From Caballeronia arvi (GTDB lineage: Bacteria; Pseudomonadota; Gammaproteobacteria; Burkholderiales; Burkholderiaceae): DNA of 64,000 nucleotides. The DNA is taken from the NCBI RefSeq assembly GCF_001544695.2, contig NZ_FCOM02000003.1, positions 1 through 64,000 on the forward strand, given 5' to 3'. Shown one piece after another: positions 8,367 through 17,028 of the stretch (position 1 is its first letter; each line of letters starts with the position of its first letter). The notes below the pieces were generated by a model, which was not told the origin of the DNA, did not search any database, and was given only the letters and a program-made list of their open reading frames with translations. The position numbers and the translations under genes were made by a program.

Positions 8367-9860
8367 TCAGTCGAGCTTCAGCCAGGTCGTCTTCAGCTCG
8401 CAGTATTGGTCGTGCGCGTAGACCGATTTGTCGCGTCCGCCGAAGCCGGACTGCCCGAACCCGCCGAAGGGTGTCGACAGATCGCCTTCGCCGAAGCAGT
8501 TCACGGTCACGGTGCCCGCACGGATGCGCGCCGCGACTTTGTGCGCCTGATTCACGTTATCGGTCCACAGCGATGCCGCGAGTCCGTAGCACGTATCGTT
8601 CGCGATGCGCACGGCCTCGTCAATGTCAGCATATTCGATAACGCACACGACCGGGCCGAAGACCTCGTCGCGCGCAATGCTCATTTCGTGCGTGACGTTG
8701 TCGAAGATGGTCGGCTCGACGAACCAGCCGCCCGTTTCCTTCAATGTCGCATTGCCGCCGCAGACGACGCGCGCGCCTTCTGCCTTCGCCTTCTCGATAT
8801 GACTCAGCACCTTTTCGTAATGCTTTTCCTCGATCAGCGAGCCGAGCTTGACGTCGGGATCGAGCGGATCGCCGGTTCGCCAGCCTTCGAGCACGGCCTG
8901 CATCTTTTGCAGCAGTTCGGCCTTCTGGCTCGTATGCACCAGGATGCGCGAGCCTGCGCTGCAGTTCTCGCCCATATTCCAGAACGCTGCGGCGACGGCC
9001 TGCTCCGCGACGGCGTCGAGATTCGCGACATCCGGCAGCACGACTTGCGGATTCTTGCCGCCGCATTCGAGCACGACGCGCTTCAGGTTCGTATCGGCGG
9101 AATAGCGCAGGAAGCGCTTGCCGGTTTCGGTCGAGCCCGTGAAGGCGATGAGATCGACGTCGGCATGCACGCCGAGCGCCTGACCAGCGCTTTCGCCGAA
9201 GCCGGTGACGACGCTGAGCACGCCCGCCGGCACGCCGGCTTCGTGCGCGAGATCGGCGATACGCAGCGTCGACAGCGACGTCTGTTCCGCCGGCTTCACG
9301 ATCACGCTGTTGCCGACGGACAGCGCCGGCCCGATCTTCCATGCAAGCATCAGCGCCGGAAAATTCCACGGCAGCACTGCGCCGACGACGCCGATGGGCT
9401 CGCGCGTGATCATCGACACGACGCTCGCGCCGGATGGCGACAGCGCGTCGTAGCGCTTGTCGGTGACTTCCGCGTGCCAGCGGATGCACGCCGCCGATTC
9501 GGGGATATCGAGGCCCATGCATTCGCTGATCGGCTTGCCCGCTTCGAGCGCTTCGAGCAGCGCGAGCTCTTCCGCGTTTTCATCGATGAGTTGCGCGAGG
9601 CGTTGCAGCACCGCTTTACGATGCGACGGCGCGGCCTTCGACCACACGCCCGATTCGAACGCATCGCGCGCCGCGACGACCGCGCGGTCGATGTCCTTGA
9701 CGTCGCACTTCGCGACGTCGGCGAGCACCTTGCCCGTCGACGGATTCAGCGTGCCGAAGGTTTCGTTCGATGCCGCATTGCAGCGTTGTCCCGCGATGAA
9801 GGCCCGTCCGTCGAGCGACAGATCTTGTGCCTTGCGCTGCCATTCCTTAAGCGTCGTCAT
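8367..9860 (-). CDS. NAD-dependent aldehyde dehydrogenase, PuuC-like
   Basis: The 497-residue protein is a full-length aldehyde dehydrogenase. It has the VLPWNFP and FTGSTETGK cofactor motifs, the general base in LECGGK, and the catalytic cysteine in GENCSAG. Overall it is closest in character to PuuC, the gamma-glutamyl-aminobutyraldehyde dehydrogenase. Its partner upstream (17 bp) is a PuuB-like FAD oxidoreductase, a pair that normally oxidises an amine to an aldehyde and then to an acid. No gamma-glutamylputrescine synthetase is present, so the substrate is probably not putrescine itself. An alternative is 2-oxoglutarate semialdehyde dehydrogenase. Confidence 0.85.
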   Translation of the reverse strand: MTTLKEWQRKAQDLSLDGRAFIAGQRCNAASNETFGTLNPSTGKVLADVAKCDVKDIDRAVVAARDAFESGVWSKAAPSHRKAVLQRLAQLIDENAEELALLEALEAGKPISECMGLDIPESAACIRWHAEVTDKRYDALSPSGASVVSMITREPIGVVGAVLPWNFPALMLAWKIGPALSVGNSVIVKPAEQTSLSTLRIADLAHEAGVPAGVLSVVTGFGESAGQALGVHADVDLIAFTGSTETGKRFLRYSADTNLKRVVLECGGKNPQVVLPDVANLDAVAEQAVAAAFWNMGENCSAGSRILVHTSQKAELLQKMQAVLEGWRTGDPLDPDVKLGSLIEEKHYEKVLSHIEKAKAEGARVVCGGNATLKETGGWFVEPTIFDNVTHEMSIARDEVFGPVVCVIEYADIDEAVRIANDTCYGLAASLWTDNVNQAHKVAARIRAGTVTVNCFGEGDLSTPFGGFGQSGFGGRDKSVYAHDQYCELKTTWLKLD

Positions 9861-9877
9861 GTCATGTCCTCACAGAT

Positions 9878-11209
9878 TCAAAGTTCGGCGCCCGCCGAGA
9901 ATTCCTTCACCCAGATCGCCGCCGATACCGCGACGTCCGCGATCGGCCGCATCGGCAGCGAGCGCGGATGCGGCTGTTTAAGGAGCTGATTGATCAGATC
10001 GTTCGATTGCCCCAGCATATGTTCGGCGATGAGCTTGCCCGCCGCCGAACCACGGCTCAGGCCGAGCCCGTTGCAGCCGACGGCTTCGTACACGCCGTCG
10101 TCGCGCTGGCCGAAGAGCGCGCCATTGTTCGCCGACAGGCACAGCGCACCGCCCCACGTGTATTGCAGCTCGACATCCTTCAACATCGGAAAGCGCCGGT
10201 CGAACGAGCGCTGATGCAGATGCCTGGATTTCGCCAGATCGTGTTCCGATACGGAAAGATTCGGCCGGAACGCGAAGTGATTGCGCACGCAAATGCGGTT
10301 CGTTGCGAGACGGCGCACGGTGGTGCCCATCGGGTCGGCTGGAATCAGCGCCCACGAGTTGATACCGCCGAGCCGCGCGATTTCCTCATCGGTCATCACG
10401 CGCGACATCGACGCGAACGTGTAGACCGGCAAGAGGCCGTTCGGATGGCCACCGAAAGTCGCCGCATACGCGTTGGTGCACAGCACGACGCGCTTCGTCT
10501 CGATCTTGCCGTTCGCGAAGCTCAGGAGCTTGCTCTGGCCGCGGGTTTCCATGCCCTTCACCGCGCTCATTTCGAAGAGCGTCACGTTCGCAGGCAGCGT
10601 CGCTGCGAGACCGCGCATGAGCGCCGCCGGCTGGACCGTGCTGCATCCCGGCGTGAAAAGCGCGCTCTGATAAAAACTCGTGCCTGTTACTTTCGCGATG
10701 GCCGCTTCGTCGAGCCATTCGCACGGTTCGTCGATGCGCGCGAGGCCATCGGCGAAATGCGTCAGCGCCGCGTGGCCTTTCTTGTTCACCGATGCGTGAT
10801 ACTTGCCGTCGTCACGCCAGTCGCAATCGATGCCGAACTGCTTCACCGTGCTGCGCACGTAATCGATGCCGTGGCGTTGCAGCCGCACATCGGCCTTGTC
10901 CGCCTCGACGCTGCGCGAGTAACTCTCGCTGCTGATGTCATGCGGCAAATCCACGAAAAAGCCGGAATTGCGGCCCGCCGTGGAGCGCCCGATGCGATCG
11001 GCCTCGACGAGCGCGATCGACGCTTCCGGCGCCAGCTCGGCGAGCCGCCGCGCCGCGCACAGACCGGTGATACCGCCGCCGATCACCACGTAGTCGAAGC
11101 GCTGCTCACCCGTCACGCCCTTCGCGGGCGCGGCTGCGGCCAAGGTTTCCCACCAGCCGTTCACACCATCCGGTGCGGGAAACCGCACGAAGTCCAGTTT
11201 CGAGGCCAT
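9878..11209 (-). CDS. FAD-dependent amine/amino-acid oxidoreductase, PuuB/DadA-like
   Basis: The 443-residue protein has the FAD dinucleotide motif VVIGGGITGLCAARRLAE near residue 41 and the GRSTAGRNSGF segment typical of the D-amino-acid oxidase superfamily. The C-terminal GCNGLGLSRGSAAGKL closes the FAD domain. It should oxidise a secondary or cyclic amine, releasing an aldehyde or imine. The gap to the DapA-family gene upstream is 9 bp and to the aldehyde dehydrogenase 17 bp, so the three are co-transcribed. A D-hydroxyproline dehydrogenase-like role is one alternative. Confidence 0.8.
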   Translation of the reverse strand: MASKLDFVRFPAPDGVNGWWETLAAAAPAKGVTGEQRFDYVVIGGGITGLCAARRLAELAPEASIALVEADRIGRSTAGRNSGFFVDLPHDISSESYSRSVEADKADVRLQRHGIDYVRSTVKQFGIDCDWRDDGKYHASVNKKGHAALTHFADGLARIDEPCEWLDEAAIAKVTGTSFYQSALFTPGCSTVQPAALMRGLAATLPANVTLFEMSAVKGMETRGQSKLLSFANGKIETKRVVLCTNAYAATFGGHPNGLLPVYTFASMSRVMTDEEIARLGGINSWALIPADPMGTTVRRLATNRICVRNHFAFRPNLSVSEHDLAKSRHLHQRSFDRRFPMLKDVELQYTWGGALCLSANNGALFGQRDDGVYEAVGCNGLGLSRGSAAGKLIAEHMLGQSNDLINQLLKQPHPRSLPMRPIADVAVSAAIWVKEFSAGAEL

Positions 11210-11218
11210 GCTCGTGAC

Positions 11219-12106
11219 TTACTGAGCGTTGCGCAGCAGGGGTTGAACGATCCTGGCGAAGGCGCTGCGCTCTTCGTCATTGAGCGTGCCGAGCGGCGCG
11301 CGCGCATTGCCCACGCGCGTGCCCGCGAGCTCGCAGCCATAACGCACATACTGGATGAATTTGCCGCTGCGTTCCAGCAGTTCGAGCACCGGCAGGAGTT
11401 GCGTCATCAGCTTGCGGCCGGTGGCGAAATCGCCCCGCTTCACGCAGGCTTCGAGCAGCGCCGTATGCGCTTCCGGCAGGAAGTTCGATGCGCCCGCGAC
11501 CCAGCTTCGCACGCCCCACGCGAAGAACTCGAGCGCCTGGTCGTCCATGCCGCAGGAGAGGACGAAGCGGTCCGGCAGATGCGTCGCGAGATGATGCAGA
11601 TGCGCGATATCGCCGGTGCTCTCTTTCATCGCGGCGAAGTTCGGGCGCTCGAGCAGCTTGTCGAGGATTTCATCGCCGATGGCCGTGCCGGTGCGCGCCG
11701 GAAAGTTGTACAGCATGACGGGCATGTCGAGCGCGTCGTCGACCTTCAGCAGGTGCGCCAGCAGTTCGTCCTGCGTCGGCTGCGCATAGTAGGGCGCGGC
11801 GACCAGCAACGCGTCATAGCCCGCGCGCTTCGCTTCCTTGCCGAGGCGAAGGACTTCGGTCGTCGTCGTCGCGTTGATGCCCGCGGTGAGATACGTCTTG
11901 CCGCCGACCGCCGATGCCACCGTGTCCAGCGTCTTCACGCGCTCTTCGAAGCTGAGCGCATAGTATTCGCCCGTGGTGCCACCGACGCCCAGGCCGGCGA
12001 CGCGGCCGACCAGACTGGCGGCATGCTTGCCGAGCATCTCGTGATCGATTTCGCCGTCGGCCTTGAACGGTGTGACCAGCGGGGTATGTACGCCTTCGAA
12101 GCTCAT
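11219..12106 (-). CDS. Dihydrodipicolinate synthase (DapA)-family lyase/deaminase
   Basis: The 295-residue protein is a DapA/NAL-family barrel, with GGTTGEYYALS, YNFPARTG (Tyr) and the Schiff-base lysine in KESTGD. These family members cleave, dehydrate or deaminate 2-oxo acids. The motifs differ from 5-keto-4-deoxyglucarate dehydratase (which has GGTGEFF). Its setting between an FAD amine oxidoreductase gene and glyA suggests catabolism rather than lysine synthesis. One family branch deaminates 1-pyrroline-4-hydroxy-2-carboxylate, which would suit hydroxyproline-type substrates. The start at 12106 was chosen over 12142; neither has a strong ribosome site. Confidence 0.72.
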   Translation of the reverse strand: MSFEGVHTPLVTPFKADGEIDHEMLGKHAASLVGRVAGLGVGGTTGEYYALSFEERVKTLDTVASAVGGKTYLTAGINATTTTEVLRLGKEAKRAGYDALLVAAPYYAQPTQDELLAHLLKVDDALDMPVMLYNFPARTGTAIGDEILDKLLERPNFAAMKESTGDIAHLHHLATHLPDRFVLSCGMDDQALEFFAWGVRSWVAGASNFLPEAHTALLEACVKRGDFATGRKLMTQLLPVLELLERSGKFIQYVRYGCELAGTRVGNARAPLGTLNDEERSAFARIVQPLLRNAQ

Positions 12107-12154
12107 GGTTGACTCTCTGCTGAGTGAATCGTGTGGGGTCATGCGTATCGCTCG

Positions 12155-13450
12155 TCAGACGAGCGCTTCCGCATGTGAATAGATCGGGTACAGGCTGCAC
12201 AGATCACGCACGCGCGCCCGCACAGCACGCTCGACGTGCGCGTCGCCATTCGGTTCGCGTTCGAGCGCGGACAGCACTTCGAGGATCATCTCGCCGACCT
12301 GCTCGAACTGCGCAGTGCCGAAGCCGCGCGTCGTCGCGGCAGGCGTGCCGAGACGGATGCCGGAGGTCACGGTCGGGTTTTCGGTGTCGAACGGAATGCC
12401 GTTCTTGTTGCACGTGATGCCCGCGCGTTCCAGCGCCTTTTCCGCCTGCATGCCGGTGAGACCCTTGCCGCGCAGATCGACGAGCAGCAGATGGTTGTCC
12501 GTGCCGCCCGTCACGAGGCTCAAGTCCCCTGACTGCAATACCTTGCCGAGCGCCTGCGCATTGCGCAGCACGCGATCGATATATGCGGCGAATTCCGGAC
12601 GCAGCGCTTCGCCGAACGCGACGGCCTTGCCGGCGATCACATGCATCAGCGGACCGCCTTGCAAGCCGGGAAAGACCGCGGAGTTGATCTTTTTGGCGAT
12701 GTCGCCGTGGTTGGTGAGGATGAAGCCGCCGCGCGGCCCGCGCAGCGTTTTATGCGTCGTGGACGTGACGACATCGGCGAACGGGACGGGATTCTGATGC
12801 CGCCCCGCCGCGACGATGCCCGCGATATGCGCCATGTCCACCATTAGCAATGCGCCGACGCTATCGGCGATCTCGCGGAACGCGGCGAAATCGAGCGCGC
12901 GCGGATACGCCGAATAGCCGGCGATGATCAGCTTCGGACGATGCTGCTCCGCGAGCCGCCGGACTTCGTCGTAGTCGATTTGCAGCGTGTCCGGGTTCAC
13001 GCCGTATTGCACCGCGTTGAACCACTTGCCCGACAGCGCCGGACGCGCGCCGTGCGTGAGATGGCCGCCCGCATCGAGCGACATGCCCATCACGGTGTCG
13101 CCCGGCTTGAGCAGCGCGAGCATGACCGCGCCGTTCGCCTGTGCGCCCGAATGCGGCTGCACGTTGGCGAACTGGGCGTCGAACAATGCGCTCACGCGGT
13201 CGATCGCCAGCGCCTCGATGCGATCGACATGCTCGCAGCCGCCGTAATAGCGACGCGACGGATACCCCTCCGCATACTTGTTCGTCAGCACCGTGCCCTG
13301 CGCTTCCATCACCGCCGACGACACGATGTTTTCGGAAGCGATCAGCTCGATCTGTGTCTGCTGACGGCGCAACTCCAAAGCGATCTCCGATGCGATCACG
13401 GGATCATGGCTCTGCAGGCTTTCGCCAAAGAAGCGCGAATACTCGTTCAC
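12155..13450 (-). CDS. glyA: Serine hydroxymethyltransferase
   Basis: The 431-residue protein matches serine hydroxymethyltransferase along its length, with [10 protein letters not shown] near residue 101, VDMAHIAG, and the pyridoxal-phosphate lysine (Lys234) in [13 protein letters not shown]. The enzyme converts glycine plus methylene-tetrahydrofolate to serine. Its position inside an amine-import and catabolic cluster suggests a dedicated copy that handles glycine or one-carbon units released by demethylation. It lies 55 bp after the importer binding-protein gene and 48 bp before the DapA-family gene. A housekeeping glyA is expected elsewhere. Confidence 0.92.
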   Translation of the reverse strand: MNEYSRFFGESLQSHDPVIASEIALELRRQQTQIELIASENIVSSAVMEAQGTVLTNKYAEGYPSRRYYGGCEHVDRIEALAIDRVSALFDAQFANVQPHSGAQANGAVMLALLKPGDTVMGMSLDAGGHLTHGARPALSGKWFNAVQYGVNPDTLQIDYDEVRRLAEQHRPKLIIAGYSAYPRALDFAAFREIADSVGALLMVDMAHIAGIVAAGRHQNPVPFADVVTSTTHKTLRGPRGGFILTNHGDIAKKINSAVFPGLQGGPLMHVIAGKAVAFGEALRPEFAAYIDRVLRNAQALGKVLQSGDLSLVTGGTDNHLLLVDLRGKGLTGMQAEKALERAGITCNKNGIPFDTENPTVTSGIRLGTPAATTRGFGTAQFEQVGEMILEVLSALEREPNGDAHVERAVRARVRDLCSLYPIYSHAEALV

Positions 13451-13505
13451 GGCAAAACTCCGGGGATATCCTGGCTTACAGCTCTACGATATGTCTAAAA
13501 CCAGC

Positions 13506-14387
13506 TTACTGCTGCAGCCACGCCTTCACCTTGTCCGGGTGCGCGTCGACGAACTTCTTCGCGGCCGTCGCATAGTCGTTGGTCGAATTGCCTTCGAACT
13601 CGATCGCTTCGACATCCGCCAGCGTCAACTTGAAGTGCTTGAAGAAGACATCCGCGCGCGGGAACTTCGTCGCGAACTGCTTCGACGCGAACGCGTGAAC
13701 CTGCTCTTCGCCGCCGAGCGTGCCCTTCGGGTCCTTCAGATAGCGCATCTGCCACTTCTGGAACAGCCAGTGCGGGCTCCACACGGTCGCGACGATCCAC
13801 TGCTTCGAACCGTAGGCACGCTGGATCGACGCGAGCATGCCCGCCTCGCTCGCAGATTGCAGCTTGTAGCCCGACAGGTCATACGCCTTGATCGTTTTCT
13901 CCGATGCCTGCATGAGACCGCCGCCCGGCTCGATACCCTGAATCGTGCCGTTCAGTTGCTTCTGCACTTCGGGCTTCTTCAGGTCTTCGATCGACGAAAG
14001 CTGCGACTCGGGCACATACGCGGGCACGGCCCAGCCGTTCTTGCCGCCGGTGTAGATGATGCCGACATCGTCGAGCTGGTCCTTGTAACGCGCGACATAC
14101 TGTCCGTGCGTCACGGGCAGCCAGCCGCCGACCATGATGTCGAGATCGCCGCGCGCCACGCCCTGATACTGGATGCCGATATCCGCCTGAACGAACTGCA
14201 CCGGCTGCTTCAACTGCGTTTCGAGCACGTACTTCGCGACATTGGCCACGGCGAGCACGTCGGCCCAGTTCGTCACGGCGATCTTGAGTTGATCCGCGGC
14301 GATCGCCGGGCTTGCGGCGACCCCGAATGCCATGATGGCCGGCGTCGCGATCTTGACGATCATTGATTTAATAAGGTTCTTGTTCAT
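13506..14387 (-). CDS. OpuAC-type periplasmic binding protein of a quaternary-amine ABC importer
   Basis: The 293-residue protein starts with a signal peptide (about 30 residues, ending ASPAIAADQ) and an OpuAC/ProX-type fold (KIAVTNWADVLAVANV; ATVWSPHWLF, with tryptophans likely to form the aromatic box for a trimethylammonium group). It delivers glycine betaine-, choline- or proline betaine-like solutes to the permease and ATPase encoded immediately upstream. A GGAGT ribosome site precedes the start. It is the third gene of the transporter operon. Confidence 0.87.
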   Translation of the reverse strand: MNKNLIKSMIVKIATPAIMAFGVAASPAIAADQLKIAVTNWADVLAVANVAKYVLETQLKQPVQFVQADIGIQYQGVARGDLDIMVGGWLPVTHGQYVARYKDQLDDVGIIYTGGKNGWAVPAYVPESQLSSIEDLKKPEVQKQLNGTIQGIEPGGGLMQASEKTIKAYDLSGYKLQSASEAGMLASIQRAYGSKQWIVATVWSPHWLFQKWQMRYLKDPKGTLGGEEQVHAFASKQFATKFPRADVFFKHFKLTLADVEAIEFEGNSTNDYATAAKKFVDAHPDKVKAWLQQ

Positions 14388-14443
14388 TTCGGACTCCGTA
14401 TCTGGCTATTCGGTGTGTAGAGATTGGCGACGTGAATCGACTT

Positions 14444-15331
14444 TCAGGTTTGCGCGGCCTTGCCCGTCGCCGTCGGCTTGACCGGCGTGGACACGACCTT
14501 CTTTTTCTTCTTCGACTTCACGCCGAAGCTTTCCGTCAGGCGATCGAGAATGATTGCGAGCAGCACGACGCCGAGCCCGCCTTCGAAGCCGATGCCGATA
14601 TCGAGCCGCTGAATGCCGCTCAGCACGTATTCGCCGAGGCCGCCTGCGCCGATCATCGAAGCGACCACCACCATCGACAGCGCCATCATGATGGTCTGGT
14701 TCACGCCTGCCATGATCGAAGGCAGTGCATTGGGCAACTGAATCTTCCAGAGCAGTTGCGTATCCGTGCTGCCGAACGAACGGCCTGCTTCGAGCAATTC
14801 CTCACGCACTTGCCGGATGCCGAGCGTGGTGAGACGCACGACGGGCGGCATCGCGAAGACGATCGTCGCGATCACTGCGGGCACCCGGCCGAGACCGAAC
14901 AGAATCACCGCGGGAATCAGATACACGAACGCGGGCATGGTCTGCATGAAGTCGAGCAGCGAGCGCAAGATCACTTCGACACGCTTGTTGCGCGCGCCCC
15001 AGATTCCGAGCGGCACGCCGATCACGAGACTGAAGAAGGTCGCCGCGATGACGAGCGCGAGCGTCGAAACCGTCTGCGCCCAGAGGCCCATGTAATTGAT
15101 CGCATACAGCGCGAGGCCGACGAACACCGCGAACACGACGCCCTTTCTCCACAGCGCGAGGCCCATGAGAATCACGAGCATCGCGATGAACGGCACTGCG
15201 CCGAGTCCATCCTCCAGCACTTTGATGACCGCGCCCAGCCCAGCGGAAAACGCGTCGAAACCGCCGCGAAAGTGCGAGAAGAGAAAGTTGACGATGTCTT
15301 CGGCGAACTTTCCAAAGATCCCTGAATTCAT
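14444..15331 (-). CDS. ABC transporter permease, ProW/OpuAB family
   Basis: The 295-residue membrane protein has at least five to six hydrophobic helices and a binding-protein-dependent transport signature ([19 protein letters not shown]). It forms the channel of the quaternary-amine importer. Its ATG overlaps the stop of the ATPase gene by 4 bp, implying translational coupling, with GGAGGGC as ribosome site. The C-terminus is lysine-rich (KSKKKKK). Confidence 0.88.
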   Translation of the reverse strand: MNSGIFGKFAEDIVNFLFSHFRGGFDAFSAGLGAVIKVLEDGLGAVPFIAMLVILMGLALWRKGVVFAVFVGLALYAINYMGLWAQTVSTLALVIAATFFSLVIGVPLGIWGARNKRVEVILRSLLDFMQTMPAFVYLIPAVILFGLGRVPAVIATIVFAMPPVVRLTTLGIRQVREELLEAGRSFGSTDTQLLWKIQLPNALPSIMAGVNQTIMMALSMVVVASMIGAGGLGEYVLSGIQRLDIGIGFEGGLGVVLLAIILDRLTESFGVKSKKKKKVVSTPVKPTATGKAAQT

Positions 15332-16614
15332 GCTGCCCTCCGCTCCATGACCTGCTTGAGAATCGTGCGGCAGGACACCACGCCCGCGAGTCTGCCCTGT
15401 TCGTCGGTAACCGGCACGTCGTGCTCCTGATTGAGCGCGATGGCCGCGAGTTCATGCAAATCGGTATTGAGCGGCACGGCCGCGACGTCGTGCAGCAATG
15501 CGTCGCTGATCGGGCGCGTGCCGGTCTTGTGCAGCGATGCGGGCGTCACGCAGCCCTGATAGCGGCCGCTTTCATCGCAGACATAGCCGCACTCCGCGCC
15601 GCTGTCGATCAGGCTGTTGAGATAACGCTCGGACGGCGCGCTCGTATTGCACGCGATGAGACCGCGCTCCACCTTTGTCATCAGGCTCGATGCTTCGAGG
15701 AAGCGCGAGACGTCGACATTACGGAAGAAGTCGCGCACATAGTCGTCGGCGGGCGACTGGATCAGCTCGGCCGGCGTGCCGACCTGAATCAGGCGGCCGT
15801 CCTTCATGATGCCGATGCGACCGCCGATCTTCACCGCCTCTTCGATATCGTGCGAGATGAACACGATCGTGCGCTGCTCTTCCTTCTGCAGACGCAGCAG
15901 TTCGTTCTGCATTTCGAAGCGGATGAGCGGATCGAGCGCGGAGAACGCTTCGTCCATCAGCAGCACCGAAGGATTCACCGCCAGCGCGCGAGCCAGGCCG
16001 ACGCGCTGCTGCATGCCGCCGGAAAGCTCGCTCGGCAAGAGCTTTTCGTACGAAGCGAGACCGACGCGCGTCAACGCGGCGCGGGCCACTTCGTAACGTT
16101 CCGCTTTTTTCTTGCCAGCGACTTCGAGACCGTAAGCAATGTTGTCGATGACGCTGCGGTTCGGCAGCAGCGCGAACGACTGGAACACCATCGCCATTTT
16201 TTCGCGGCGCACGGCGCGCAGCTGGGGCACGCTCATCGGCGCGATGTCGCGGCCTTCGAGAATCACCTGGCCGGAGGTCGGCTCGATGAGACGGTTGAGC
16301 AGACGCACGAGCGTCGATTTGCCCGAGCCCGACAGGCCCATGATGACGAAGATTTCGCCCGCATTGACCGACAGGCTGACATCGTCGACCGCAACCATGT
16401 TGCCGGTTTGGGCGAAGATTTCATTGCGGCCGAGGCCTTGATTCAGGAGCTCCTGAGCACGCTCCGGCTTCGCGCCGAAGATCTTGGAAAGGTTTTTGAC
16501 CGTAAGGATCTCGGTCTTGGACGCCGCAACCGAGCGCGCCAGCGATTCGGTTCCTGACTGCGAGGAAACCTGATTCGTGACGTCGTCGGGTGCGAGAGTT
16601 AGGTTGGGAATCAT
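15328..16614 (-). CDS. ABC transporter ATPase, ProV/OpuAA family with C-terminal CBS region
   Basis: The 428-residue protein has the Walker [10 protein letters not shown], the signature [15 protein letters not shown] and Walker [14 protein letters not shown]-terminal pair of CBS-like segments follows (VTPASL...; [16 protein letters not shown]), which in this family sense ionic strength or nucleotides. It powers uptake of betaine-type solutes. AGGTGG precedes the start at 16614; a longer frame continues upstream without support. It is the first gene of the importer and probably of the whole amine cluster. Confidence 0.88.
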   Translation of the reverse strand: MIPNLTLAPDDVTNQVSSQSGTESLARSVAASKTEILTVKNLSKIFGAKPERAQELLNQGLGRNEIFAQTGNMVAVDDVSLSVNAGEIFVIMGLSGSGKSTLVRLLNRLIEPTSGQVILEGRDIAPMSVPQLRAVRREKMAMVFQSFALLPNRSVIDNIAYGLEVAGKKKAERYEVARAALTRVGLASYEKLLPSELSGGMQQRVGLARALAVNPSVLLMDEAFSALDPLIRFEMQNELLRLQKEEQRTIVFISHDIEEAVKIGGRIGIMKDGRLIQVGTPAELIQSPADDYVRDFFRNVDVSRFLEASSLMTKVERGLIACNTSAPSERYLNSLIDSGAECGYVCDESGRYQGCVTPASLHKTGTRPISDALLHDVAAVPLNTDLHELAAIALNQEHDVPVTDEQGRLAGVVSCRTILKQVMERRAA

Positions 16615-17028
16615 CGGGTCATTCCACCTAGTTCGAAAAAGGGAAACGGTTGCAATGACGCTTTGGATGGGACGCTGTCGTTGCATTCCGGCGTTCATTG
16701 CGTTGAATGAAGCGTACATGGCCAATTTCGATCGCCCACCGACATTTTCTGAGCGCTTTTCAATACTTCTGGTAATGCAACCGCGCGGTGCAGCCGATGC
16801 TTAAAAATCGGGATTTGAAATGCCGATGCCGCAGCGCCAATAGGGACGGGCCTCTGCGGGCGACAGCGTGATGCGCGGGTCGCATTTCCGGTGCAGCTTC
16901 TATAAGCAATCACAGGAAGAAGCTAGGGAATGCACCTAGGCGGGGCCAACTGAATCACTTTTCATGTGGTAAACGCGTCGACGCCGCGCTATTTGGCGCG
17001 GCGTCGATTGGGACAAACGATTACGAAA
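16615..17028. other. Intergenic region holding the amine-cluster promoter
   Basis: There is no convincing gene. It lies upstream of the first gene of the minus-strand importer operon. Several GTTGCA/TGCAAT-type repeats occur between 16650 and 16715 and could be LysR sites, but none forms a clear palindrome. The stem-loop at 16979-17006 belongs to the end of the neighbouring dipZ-like gene. Confidence 0.5.
16979..17006 (-). terminator. Stem-loop after the dipZ-like gene
   Basis: CGACGCCGCGC (16979-16989) pairs perfectly with GCGCGGCGTCG (16996-17006) around a 6-nt loop, 22 bp past the stop codon on the minus strand. There is no strong U-run. Confidence 0.6.

Noticed and set aside
11219..12106. 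5-keto-4-deoxyglucarate dehydratase (KdgD) as name for the DapA-family protein
   Set aside because: It has GGTTGEYYALS and KESTGD rather than the GGTGEFFSL and KDGLGD patterns expected for KdgD, and it sits in the amine cluster.
8316..12112. Very long plus-strand open frames (557 and 714 codons) opposite the aldehyde dehydrogenase, FAD enzyme and DapA-like genes
   Set aside because: They are arginine/histidine-rich mirror frames of strong minus-strand genes with clear family motifs. Such frames are expected in high-GC DNA.
16615..17028. Glycine or betaine riboswitch before the importer-glyA operon
   Set aside because: I could not identify a conserved riboswitch core. The repeats there look more like protein-binding sites.
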